The notes beneath the pieces were generated by a model that searched no databases, was not told the origin of the DNA, and worked only from the letters and a program-made list of their open reading frames with translations. The translations under genes were made by a program, and so were the position numbers. Positions 46,099-57,100 of a DNA stretch of 64,000 nt are shown in pieces. How positions within the stretch are numbered: position 1 is the first letter of the stretch; each line of letters begins with the position of its first letter. The stretch lies in NCBI RefSeq assembly GCF_000340215.1, contig NW_006921539.1:250471-314470 (forward strand). Direction: 5' to 3'. This DNA comes from Pseudocercospora fijiensis CIRAD86. Taxonomy: Eukaryota; Ascomycota; Dothideomycetes; Mycosphaerellales; Mycosphaerellaceae.

Positions 46099-46538
46099 GA
46101 CCTATATCTTAGGATACTCTTATTGTACTTTTTATACTCTTTTCTAATACCTTACCTATAATCGCTCCGCGATAACCGAGTGAATCCTCTATACTACGAG
46201 GCAGATAGCAAGCCTACGAGAGAGAAACTTTAACGAGAAATTCTCTATAATACGTAGCGCTATTACATAGCTATAGATGCGTACTAAGTCCGGCAACTCG
46301 AAGAAGATTTAAGACAGCGACCGAGCAGGAGAATAATAGTATATTAGTAGAGTCGAGGTCTTATAAGCGAAGTATAAGATAATATAGGCTCTTAGTCGTA
46401 TAGAGTAACGTACTATATAAATAACTAGGCGTGCTACTCTTATTCACTTACGACCTATATCCTAGGATACTCTTCTCGTACTTTTTATACTCTTTTCTAA
46501 TACCTTACCTATAAGCGCTCCGCGACAACCGAGTGAAT
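46099..46538 (+). repeat. Pair of 87-bp direct repeats
   Basis: Copies at 46099-46185 and 46452-46538, 353 bp apart. They start GACCTATATC and end CGAGTGAAT, with about five differences, mostly transitions. The space between has no recognised coding sequence. They could be a solo duplication or the remains of a small nested insertion. Confidence 0.8.
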
Positions 46539-47169
46539 ATAAGCTGTAGGGTTTCCGCTCGGTACCTTAGCCTCCGAGATAGGGCGGAGTTGAATTTAGA
46601 GCGATAGCCGGCACTCGTAGCCGGCACTCGTAGCCGGTATATAGAGACGGTAGTAGGCCTTTTCCTACTAAATAACTAGCTTGTTTAGTATAGCCTACCT
46701 AATATTTCTTATATTTACTAGCAATAGGCCTAGGTTACTTATAAGATTACTATAGCTAGTAAAGGCATTACTAAAGAATATCTATACTATAGTAGGATAC
46801 TATTATTACGCCGGCTATTTATTAAAAGGAGGCTTTCGCCTATTACTATACCGGCTATATATGCCGGCTATATTTCAAAGTCTGCCGTACCTGCCTTTTT
46901 TAGCCGTACCTGCCTTTTTTAGCCGTGCCTACCTTCTTTCCTTACTCTAACGTTACTATAATATAGGCTTGCGCGAAGCTTACTCTATTACCTAGCGATA
47001 CCGCGATACTACCGCTATATTCAACCTTCGTATCGATACCTATACCTCTACGCTCTATATCTACTACCTCCGCAATACCCTCGCTCCGCGCGCGCCTTCG
47101 TATACCTTCGTAACGCACTTTTTTTCTTAATTCGACGACTTTTATAATAGCGAGTCTACTTAACTAAGT

Positions 47170-47880
47170 TACGACGCCTCGTAAGAAGGGACCTACTACT
47201 TCTACGGGTCGCAATAAGATCGGAAATAGTAGAACGAGTATAGTATATTAACGTAAGATAGCTACTGCTACTACCGCTAGCTCCGGTATTAGAAAGGGCG
47301 TCGCGAGCAAGGCTCCGCGTAAGACAACGGCGGGCAAGGCTCCGCGTAAGACAACGGCGGGCAAGGCTCTACGTAAGACGACAACTAGCGCTTCTACTAC
47401 TAATAGCAATCGTGCGAAGCGTCGATAGCGCCTAGGAAGTAAGTCCTATTTATAGCCGGCAGCGTAGCCGGCAGCGTAGCCGGCAGCGTAGCCGGTATTC
47501 TTACTGTCTTTTTACTAATCCTTCTTTAGCCGTAGCCCTCCGTAAGATTCGGCAGTATTAGAAGAGTTCTTAGCTCCTAATCCGCAAAACTCCTTTCTAA
47601 CGACTTGTTCGCGAAATTGCCTAGGATTATAGAACGGACCTTCGCTTCTAAGCCTCCGCGATAGGCGCCCTTTAAGAGGCTATAGAAGCCTACCTAGTTC
47701 GTATCTTCGAATGTATATTTCTCTTCTACCTCTTTTCGGACTATACTAATACTATTTTAGCGGTCAACCTTATAGCTATCTACGCGAAGCGTATAACGAT
47801 TATAGATAAGGATTTTAAAGCACTCGATTAGATTCTAAAAGGCTAGAATGTCTACATTCGAGACGGTACTAGGTAGGATA
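47170..47880 (+). pseudogene. Histone H3 gene with long repeated tail in the hAT element, RIP-inactivated
   Basis: Exons: about 47170-47438, 47530-47712 and 47761 to about 47880. Intron 1 (91 nt, GTAAGT, ACTAAT, TTCTTTAG) joins RLG to TVALRKIRQY, the exact H3 junction (family RPGTVALREIRRYQ). Intron 2 (48 nt, GTATAT...TTTTAG) joins RIFE to VNLIAIYAKRITIIDKDFK. The core KSS-LLIRKTPF-RLVREIA, DYRTDLRF-ASAIGAL-EA and IEAYLV is close to canonical H3, with TAG/TAA at Gln sites. The tail is longer than normal and repeats KAPRKTTAG (27 bp in tandem), echoing H3 GGKAPRKQLA. The start codon is not certain. It differs clearly from the other H3 copy in the same element, so the two are not a recent duplication. 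Confidence 0.88.
47439..47529 (+). other. Histone H3 intron filled with TAGCCGGCAGCG repeats
   Basis: 91 nt with donor GTAAGTCC, four units of TAGCCGGCAGCG type, branch TTTTTACTAATCC and acceptor CTTCTTTAG. Both junctions are fixed by alignment to histone H3 (GTVALR), so the repeats are truly intronic. Confidence 0.9.
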
Positions 47881-48254
47881 GATGTTCTAGTAGAAAGGAT
47901 GTTCGTAGTATTATCTACAAGCTTTTCTATATACGAAATGAGCCGCTATTATACGGCGCTGTATACCGCGCTCTAAATACTCTCTAAGTATATGTATATA
48001 GTATAGTATACTTTATTGGCCGTACGGAATGGAAGTCTCCTAAAATCCCGTTAGTACTAAGGAGTAAAAAGGCCGGCTACGCTGCCGGCTACGCTACCGG
48101 CTACGCTACTAGCTACGCTGCTAGGTTTTTTAAAGAACTAAAAGAAGATAGATATTCCGGTTGATTTGTATTAGTTTAGATTTTTATAAAAAGAAAACAG
48201 GGAAAAATAAGGAAGGTTAAAGAGCCTAATAGTTATAGTTATAGGCACTATCCC

Positions 48255-48710
48255 TGTTTTCTAGAGTATATTATATACCTGCCTTCGCAACTCTACCTAA
48301 TACTCCCTCTAAATATCCTTATACTCTACCTACTAAAAATTCAACTAGGTACCTAGACCTACAGCTGCCTCTATATCTTTCACTATCTTCTATAGGTTGA
48401 AGGCCTCTTCTATAGTAGCCTCTACCTCCTTATGCAATACGAAGTCACTATCTGCCCTACCCTTTATATCTCCTAAATAACTAAGAGTTCTAAGGAACGA
48501 ACTAGCATTCGGCCTTAGTATACCGAGTAACTAGTGGAACGTTCTGTAGAGCTGCCTTATAGCTCTTTTATATACTATACCGATACCGAGGGAGGAGCTA
48601 TCCTAGTACTTAATATTATCGAATAGTTCGGTAGGAAAGTATATAAACTTCTTAAGGAGGAGGACTTCTAGGGAAATCGATAAGTTCTGCCTAGATCTAG
48701 ATAAAGACAT
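48255..48710 (-). pseudogene. Unidentified minus-strand reading frame near the hAT right end
   Basis: From an ATG at 48710 (MSLSRSRQNLSISLEVLLLK) the frame runs about 150 codons with only TAG interruptions: FPTELFDNIKY, LGIGIVYKRAIRQLYRTFH, LLGILRPNASSFLRTLSYLG, DFVLHKEVEATIEEAFNL. It looks like a helical protein of about 130-150 residues. I recognise no family. It is the only gene of the element read from right to left. Confidence 0.5.
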
Positions 48711-49144
48711 TCTACTAAGTAGTTAGGGAATTGAACCGTAAACGAAAGGATGAAATTTATACCTAAGGAGTGCAGTTTCCGAACTGAACTATAATGCCTT
48801 ATATATATGTGTGTGTGTGCTTTTAATTGGTTAGTGCCCTTAGCTAATTGTCTATAGATTTGAGGTTATATAAGTACCTTTATACAACCACGTAGCCTAA
48901 GTAGGATTCGAAAATTCTATAAGTACTAAGGACTAAAAATGCCGGCTACGCTACCGGCTATACTACTAAGTCTTACAAAGGGCTTACTTGAAGCTACGTA
49001 TACATTCGTACACTTCTTAAAAACCGATAAATTATATGGTTCGAACTAGCTACTTATATAGTTGCTTAGCAAACCAACCCAAACTAAACTAGAGTTTCGG
49101 CTTAGCAAACTAAACTAAACCAACCCGAACTACTGCGGGGTCTA

Positions 49145-49152
49145 GTCTCGTT
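49145..49152. repeat. hAT target site duplication, right copy
   Basis: GTCTCGTT directly after CGGGGTCTA; identical to 39563-39570. Confidence 0.92.
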
Positions 49153-52100
49153 ATATAAGATTTGCTCCCTTGCTTCGAGTAAGCCCTTCTTTCGATTTAA
49201 ACGTTCTTTACTAGAAGTCGTTAAGCCTTTGTCTCGCTTCTTACGTCGTTTTAATAGCTTTGTATCGTCGCTCTAATCCGCCCTATCGTCGCTATACTTC
49301 CGTTTTAGCCTTGCCGGATCTTTGCTATTCTTGCCCTTATACTAGTTACGTTAGTCCTCTGTTACCGTGCTCTAGCGTACGTTACCTTTATAAATTTCGA
49401 TCTAATGCTAGTCGCTATATATAAACGAGTATCCTCCCTGTTTTCTTCTTTAATCTAGTATCCCTATCCGACTCTATCGAGTTAGATAACGACTTAGTTC
49501 TGTATTTATCTTCTTTGTAGTTGCGACCTATCCTAAGTATACTATAACGAGTAGTAGTATTATTGCGAATCTAACGTAGTATGTATTAGACTATACGCGT
49601 CTTCGTACTTGTTTACCCTACGAAAAGGGGGGTATTAAATTGCGGTTTTATCTTCTGCTCCTATATAGACTGCCCGAGTCGCTATCTATAATCGCTTATT
49701 AGTCCTGTCGGATATGCCCCGCTAACGCTGAAGCATAATCGTAGCCTATAGACTGTTCGCTATTTTCGTACCTTGTCGACGCTAGCCCGATTTAGTCGCG
49801 AGTCGGATTCGGGAACCATCAATCTAGCGCTATTATTAGTCTAGCGGTAATTATTGCAGTCTATACCGACGGCATATAGCAACACTATCGATATTGTACT
49901 AAAGCAATCGGCGCATTTAGACTATTCATTCCTCGCTCGGTCGCTACTACGGTATATATAGATATATATTCTTTATCGGTAAATCAATCGGCGTTAGCTA
50001 ATCCGCTAGGTCGAACATATACCTTCGAAGCCGCCTCGTAGTATTACGGGTTAGTTAGAACTATCTCTATCGGCGTATTTAGCTAATTCGAGGTTAATAA
50101 CACTATAGAGGCTCTATACTCGATAGATGCAATTCTAACTAGATTAGCTAGATATATGCAATCCACCCTAGTACGACGACTGCTAGTCGCAGCCGATTTA
50201 GCCTTTCCTTAACTATCGGGCTACCCCGAGTCCGCTATCGCTATAGCGCGATTAGGGTGCTTAAATATAGGCCGAGATTAAATAGATAAAGGAAGAGATC
50301 GCGGCGCTTAAGACTGCTATACGTAATATGCTTACTATATATTAGCATATGTCTAAGATTAAAGCGTAGTGCTTATCGTAGTCGGGGCATCTTGCCTTCC
50401 GTTTAATAAATAGATTGGTGCCTATTACTATTAGAGTAGGACTTCTATATCGGACTTAGTAAAATTAATTATTTATCTCGCTTTTCTACGTTTACATTTA
50501 CGCTCGTTCTGCCTCCTTAATTTGCCTATAGATTACAAATCGCAGCTGTAGGCCTCTGCCTAATGTATCGGATAGACTAGCCCTCTACTATCGCTCGTTG
50601 TTAATTCGAACGTGTCTATATTAGTCGCTTATCTAATGCAAGGCGTCGACGCCGGCTTCGAAACTACAATCTACCCGCAGTATCTTAACTAATCGTTCGA
50701 GGTCTATATTATCGACTCCTACTAACGCGCGGCCTCTAACTATAGGCTAGCGATAATCGAGTTTATATAGTCGATATATAGGTTTTACCTTCCCGTTCTG
50801 CTCTTATACTATAACTATGCTCTGCTATACATTATTTAGTACGCGGTACGGCGGCACCGCTCTAGATCCTTCTAGTGTCGCTAGTCTAGTATCCGTAGAT
50901 ATAGCAATTTCCGCGCAATCGCTAGTATCGCCGACTCTACGCGTTGTTACGCGTACCGTTTTTCGTCTCGTCCGTCGGCGATAATTAGAACAAATCTTAT
51001 ATACTAGGCATCTAAACGCAGTCTGTCCCTCTACCGTACGGATCTGCTTTACTGCCTTAGGGAACTCTTCTTCGTATTTCTCGTCTGTTAATACTAGGTC
51101 GCATAGGTAACCTTACGTCCTTCGGCGTTCCGGTAATAACAGTAATCGGAACGTGCTACTAATCTAACTAGACTCCTAAATTAACCTCTCGACGCTAGCG
51201 TAAAATGCGTAGTATATCGACGGCGATAGGCTAAGGCCGCGGGTAATACCGCCTATTAAATATTAATCGCGAGGTAGTTAAGTACGTAGCATTCTCGAAG
51301 GCGGTAGTTATGTATATAGCGTAGTAGAAAGTCGACGTTAGTTAGTAGTAGAAACTAGAACTACTCTAGTCGTAGGGTTTGCTAATACCGACTCGGGCCC
51401 TAATTCGGTATCGAATCGGGTACCAAGCCTACTAGGCAACTTCTACATCCTCTATTACTAACTTCGGTAGCGGGTTCGGCAAATTACGTTATCTATTATC
51501 TCGCTTCTTAACCTTACGCCTAGTGTATTGTATTGCCGCGGATTTATATACGGTCGTTTATTCGGCCTCCTACGTAGACTACTACTCTAGTATACGATCT
51601 ATAGAATATTTCGATCGTTTTATGCCTTTATTTACTACTCGTTATAGCTAAACACATGCCTTTTCGCCGCCGATAGAGTTAGTAGCATCTATAGAAAACA
51701 TACTATCTTAATCGTTAGCTCGAACTATCTGTATGCCCTACTCTCGGGTCCTAAGACTAACCGCCTTACTAGCCTATACCCTCGTACTATAGCGGGTCTA
51801 GTCTACCCGCTATCGTATAATAATTGTTAGTTACTATAAGGACATAGATCGGTCAATTTGGCTGCATTACGTAGCTTATAAGTACTCGCGTCTCGCGCCG
51901 GCGATCGCAGTCGCAACTCTGCTATAAATAGGCTTATATTTACTTCACTAACTTTCGATTACTTATTACGTAGTACTATGTTTACTGCGACTTATTAGTC
52001 CTGCATCTAGAACCGTCTATCGTATAGGGGTTTACACTACAACGATTATCTGCAGCCTTATTACTTCGGTTACTAGTTGCGTAACTAAACTATTATATAC

Positions 52101-52428
52101 TTAAGCGCTAGATACCTCACTTCGTCGATTTATTAGTTAGTTAGGCCCGACTCGCTAACCGACCTAGTTACGAGGTAGGTATTTAAGGTCGTTACCTTTC
52201 CTTATTACTACCTTCTTTAATATTTACTATCAACTCGCACTAATATACCTGTTCTATGTATATGCACCCCCTTACCCTCCCTATTATACGTATAGTATAT
52301 TATTTCCTTCGCTAATGCCCTATTCTAACTCATATATAGGCCGCACTATGTAACTTAGCCGTCGTACTCGACTAGCGTTAAGCTAGTATATATAGATACT
52401 CGTTATATAACGCAACTCTAACGGCTCG

Positions 52429-52490
52429 CGTTAGGGTCGGCGGGTATAAGTAGCTCTCCGCTCCTATTCTTACCTCCGCCGACCCTAACG
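52429..52490. repeat. Perfect 15-bp inverted repeat between divergent transposon genes
   Basis: CGTTAGGGTCGGCGG (52429-52443) and its exact reverse complement CCGCCGACCCTAACG (52476-52490), 32-nt loop. It lies between the large minus-strand frame and the plus-strand SNF2-like gene, where a shared promoter would be. It has escaped RIP change on both arms. Confidence 0.8.
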
Positions 52491-52639
52491 TATAGCGAAT
52501 TTTACTAACTCTATTAGTTTATCTGCTACTCTCGGATAGTGTACGTCGTTGTCGATCTATAGTCCTTAACCTCTGTTATATAAGTATTACTAATTAGTAT
52601 AACCTATTATATACTAATACTGTATACTAGTTATAAACT

Positions 52640-55600
52640 CGTCGCCTACTGCCTTTGCCGAGATAGTAGTCTCTACGAATGTCGAGGACTAGCTAAAGGA
52701 TAACGAGCTACTAATCAAAGCCTTAAATAGCGGCAAAGACGTCCCTAAACATATTATACTAAACCTATATAGCATCGACAAGCCTCTTCTTACGTTAGTA
52801 ATAAAAAGGCTCCTTCCGCATCTAGAGAAACATTTTTTATTTAACTAGTTAAAGGGGAAGTAGAGTCGCTAGCCCGTTAAGGGGCATTATAAGGAGGAGA
52901 AAGCTATAGTATACGCTATTGCTAGCAACCTCAACTATCCTACTAAACCTAGACGTGCGCTGTTAATGCCCGAATAGTACTTTAAAGATCCTAAATAGGC
53001 TCCGAAGTAGTACGTTAGGGGAATGCTTCCGTAGGACAATACAAATAGTCCGAATAATAAAATTTAGAGGTCTATAGTCTACTTAGTATGCCGCCTTGTA
53101 TAGAAGGTTATAAGGGACAAGTTTACCCCGCCGGCCGGTAATAATACTAAAGAGGAAGACGTATCCGAGAGCGAGACTAATAGATCCCGATAAACTACGC
53201 CCTCTATACCTAAGCGTAGAGCAAGTTCTGCCTCTGCTAGTAAGACTAGCAGAGCCGGTCGGGTATTTAAGAGAATAACGCTAGGAGATTCGTACGGTAG
53301 CAAGGATACTAATCTAGTAATGTCCGACGCGCTACGCTCTACTAAGCCGGACCGGGCTAAGATTACGTTGTAGTTTAGTATTGTCGACTAGCGGTTACCT
53401 TTAACGGCAGACTACGACGTATTTAGCCTGAATTAGTCTGTCCTACAATCGAAGACTTCTAATAATATTAGTGCAAAGGATTTGTTACGGCTCTAGCTCG
53501 TACGAGAGTTATTGCTATCGCCCGAATAGTAGAAGTACGAATTCTTCGTAGTAATCGATCTAGCTCGCGGCCCTAAAGGTCTTTCTAAATGTAAGACTAA
53601 TCCGATATTCCACTCCCTAGCTATAGAGATATACAATAGCTTAGATACTAGGATTTCTACTAGACTCGATTTCCTCGTCGGTAAAAATATAACGGACTAT
53701 ACTAGGATACCTTCTATATATCGTCGACCGTCCCTACTTAAGGCTTCTAGAACTATCGACCTAGCTTAGTACGGTGCTTCTATAGCCGGTAATCCTGCCG
53801 AAATCAATATCGGTTAGGGTCCGCAGTCGCCTACGAAATCGGCTATTAAGTAAGCTAAGGACGACCGACTCGCTCGTAAGGATCGCGCCGATCGCGAGCG
53901 CTATAAATAGCTTATCGCGGATAGATTCCGGAAGATATATAAAGAGCAGGAGGCAGCTCGGTAGGTAGCCGCGCGAAAAGCTGTAGCCGACGTCGCCGCG
54001 GATATAATAGCGATTTAGTAGGCTATCGACAAGGCAGTTAAGGAGATGCTCCGCGATAACGGTTATAATAGGAATACTGCTTTACTTCTAGTCGCCCTCG
54101 ACGATTCGGTTCGAACGGCCGTCCGTTCCGTATAGCCCGATACGATAGAGTATACGGTAAAGACCTATATTGCTTCTACTCTGCCTAAGATATAGCACGC
54201 TTTAAATGGACTAGCACTATCCCTAGCACAACCTCCGGCGCAGACAAATGCTAGTAACAATACTAAGGATAATAGAAAAATTAATCCGAGCAAAGCCGAT
54301 AATACTAATAGTAAGAAGGCCGGAGATATAATCGACTCGAAGCGAGATCGAATTCGCTAGAAATGGATCGAGTCGTTACCGAGTTAGATCGTATCGCTAC
54401 TAGATCCGAATAAGCCTAAACTCGCCGTACGACTACCGGGTACGCAAGTAGAAGTCTAAGCCGACCCTCTACCGATCTAAACGTTAGTAAATTTTATCGA
54501 TTAGATCTCGTCGGCGATACCTAGCTAGTCGATAGATTCAGATATAGAAACCGACGTCGAGAAGCAGTTATCTAGTAACGTATACTCCTATCTCGACGCT
54601 AAGAACTTTAAGTTAATGTGCGATTTTAGACTGCTCGATCCCTCTTAGACTTCGCCGCGTATAGGCGTTATTCCGCCTAATTAGAGATCGACTCGTCCGT
54701 TAAAGTCTTACTAATTCTATACAATTACCTAGACGCTTCTAGCTTCCGTTGCTAGCGCGGACTTCTATATCGGCGGTACAGACGTAGGTATAGGCAAGAC
54801 GGCATATACGTTAGGGTACGTCGCTATAACCTCGATATAGCAGAGGGTATAGAGTAATAACGGGCTATTAACTACTAACGCCTATCCCTTTCGGCTATCT
54901 AATTCGTCGGTTAACCTAGGACTTCGGCTAAATAAGAAAATTGCGTTCGATCCGTAGGTATTAGCTAGTAGTACAAAGCCGGTTATCCGCCCTAGCGTTT
55001 ACGTTATCTGTGTTCCGAAGCAGCTAGCCGAAAACTAGATATATAAGATCGACAACTTTATGCCCCCCGAAGCTATATTCGTATGTCTTATAAAAGACTC
55101 TAGTAAGCTAACGAAAGATAAGAGACGCAATAGAACTAGTCCGTAGAACTACAACTAGGTCGTATATATCGAGGACGTTCTTTATCTCGATTATATAGCG
55201 CTCCCGACTCGGTTAGAACTAGAATAGGTGTTCGGTACAAAGGTTGTAGATAAGTAGTAGTTTAAAAAAGGCGTCCCGGTGCGCTTATTGCTTAAACACG
55301 AGGATATAGAAGTACCCCCTTATTTATAGTACTATAAATAGATCGTCCTTACTACCTCGACTATAATATCTAACGTACTAGATTTTATAACGTACGAACG
55401 AGCTAAGAAATAGAAGTCCTAGACACGGTCGGAGAAATCTAATTCGAAACCGCCGCTACTTCGTATACTAGCTACGACTGTTATCGTCGACGAGTTTTAT
55501 ATTACTAAGATATATAGCGCTAAAGAGTAGACTACCGTCGCTAGTCTTATAGGCTATCCTTTCGTTCTCGGCCTAAGTAGTACCCCCTTTAGCAAACTAT

Positions 55601-57100
55601 CTAATTTAGCTGTTATCGTAACTGCCTCGGTATAGAGATACGTTAATACCTACGATATAAAGGGGTACCTCTGCCCTGTTTAGTCGCCTTCTATAGTACA
55701 GTTTGATTTCGTCGACTAATCGCTATCGACTAAAGAGACGCGCGATATAGAACGTAACTTCTAGTTTAGCGATAATAGTAATATCTCCGACTCGGCTAGG
55801 TATATTAGCAATTAGGTTTCTAAGTACTTACAATCCGAATACTCTAACGCGATAGTAGGTCGAATAGAACTAAGTATTACGGATAAAGATACTCGGGCGC
55901 TAAACAAGTTTCGCCCTTAGTTGCTAACGAAAATAGTTCGCCTTAAGAAGACGCTAATATAGCAACCTATACCTAATGCTCCGCGCGTACCGGCTATCGA
56001 TTGTCTACTATATTCCCATTTTAATATCGGCTTGCAATTTAAATCTATAGAAGATCTAGTACTAAGCGAGTAGGTCGAAGAATAGAAGGCAGCGGAAGAT
56101 GCTAAATTTATATACGTATCTAAGATAATGCGGGTCTTTACTGTGTTTCTATCGCTACTTCTCGTACTACGGGGGGGCGATACGGACTTAATTAAGGAAC
56201 TTAGTACTTTCATACTATAGGATATTAAAAACATACTTCCTAGGATACGCGACTACGGTTTATCGGATCCCTACCTCTAGGACTATATGCTAACACTATA
56301 TAACGAGCCGGTTATAGTGTCGCTACGGTATATAATCCGAATTAAGCGTAGCAAGCAGCGCTAGCACGGGTATAGAAGTAAGATTGTGCTAGCTAGCTTC
56401 AAGCCGTAGAATGTCTTCGTTTTAGACTTAGTACGTATCTATCTGCCCCCCTATCTACTAAGCATATAAGACTAACATTTTTGTAGTATCTTTAGTAGCT
56501 AGCTATACAGAAAAAAGACTCCGAGTATTACGATAATATCCTAAGCACTAGCAATATAGTATACAGAATCCTTATCGATACTTAGAGTAGCTAGACCGAT
56601 ACTACTAGGGCCGACCTTATTAAAGAGTTCGTGTCTACGAGGAACAAGGTAGATAGATACAGCGACGAGAAGTGGCTTATAGTAGCATATACAAGCTAGA
56701 TTACAACTAGTATAAACCTCCCCCCTACGGACACCGTTATTATTATCGACAACTACTAGACTCCGGAGGCTAACATTCAAATAGGTAGAAGAGTATCTCG
56801 CGCGGCCGGCGTTTAGAGGGCAGATTTTACGGAGTCGTACCGATTTATAATAGTATCGGTTGTAATTATATAGGTAGTATAGGTTACAAGCAGACAGGTA
56901 CGAGCTTAGGATATACAACAATCGCTCGGCTTCGAGAAGGAAAAAAAGAGGAAAAAGGGTAAAGTATAATAGGATATAGCTATAGCGTACGTCGGCGCTA
57001 GTATTACGAGCGGGGGAAGTAGTATATAAAGTCGACGTCGATATAGTAGATACGCTATAAAATGTTAATACAAGCAAAGCAAGCCTAACGTTGTATTTAT
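52640..57100 (+). pseudogene. SNF2-like helicase/ATPase of a large repeat element, RIP-inactivated
   Basis: Superfamily 2 helicase signatures on the plus strand: Walker A GGTDVGIGKTAYTLGY (54772 on; SNF2 proteins have DEMGLGKT here), Ia-like RPSVYVICVPKQLAENW, DEAH-box variant VIVDEFYITK (about 55483-55510), motif III LGLSSTPFSKL (about 55570-55600), then after a frame change motif V LPPTDTVIIIDNY and motif VI NIQIGRRVSRAAGVQRADF (about 56715-56820). The first 2 kb has a Lys-rich region and a predicted coiled coil (DRERYK-LIADRFRKIYKEQE). TAG/TAA replace Gln/Trp. The layout fits SNF2-type DNA translocases. Copies of such helicase-like genes occur in fungal repeats, but I cannot name this element. 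Confidence 0.72.

Larger units (their letters stand above)
39571..49144. mobile_element. 9.6-kb hAT transposon carrying two histone H3-like genes, RIP-inactivated
   Basis: Ends: left TAGACCCCGTAGTGGTTCGG at 39571, right (as reverse complement from 49144) TAGACCCCGCAGTAGTTCGG. The flanking 8 bp GTCTCGTT are duplicated perfectly (39563-39570, 49145-49152), as for hAT elements. Removing the element restores a reading frame on the opposite strand. Cargo from left to right: subterminal repeats (39706-39993), an unidentified basic protein gene (about 40150-41660), the hAT transposase (41784-44900), a divergent histone H3-fold gene (45260-45853), an 87-bp direct repeat pair, a second H3 gene with introns (47170-47880) and an unidentified minus-strand frame (48255-48710). 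TAGCCGGC-type repeats recur throughout, several times inside introns. Most hAT elements are 2.5-5 kb, so this one is large. Confidence 0.92.
37277..52400 (-). pseudogene. Large unidentified minus-strand transposon gene, split by the hAT element
   Basis: On the minus strand of 49153-52400 and again 37277-39562 there are long frames interrupted almost only by TAG/TAA. They join in frame once the hAT element (39571-49144) and one copy of its target duplication are removed: KGLLEAREQILYNETRRKLF runs across the junction. Readable stretches include DRLLALRTIVLQPGSYILSR, RDPDITASRLILEQLREAIR, LSTATVLGRILTG, LLINNFESVRNDIDTLIAID, and upstream EEEFPKAVKQIRTVEGQTAF. I do not recognise the family and found no recombinase, polymerase or DDE motif. 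It is divergent from the SNF2-like gene at 52.6 kb, and the two may belong to one large element. Frame changes between 50.5 and 52.4 kb make the N-terminal part unclear. Confidence 0.45.

Noticed and set aside
39571..49144. Histone genes as ordinary host genes trapped between repeats
   Set aside because: Both lie inside intact hAT ends with an 8-bp duplication and share the element's repeat-bearing introns, so cargo is the simpler explanation.
37277..52400. Starship captain (DUF3435 tyrosine recombinase) for the large minus-strand gene
   Set aside because: I could not find the expected recombinase R-H-R-Y motifs or captain-like sequence in the readable stretches.
52429..52443. Telomeric TTAGGG tract
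   Set aside because: Only one TTAGGG occurs, as part of a hairpin arm; no tandem telomere repeat in the window.
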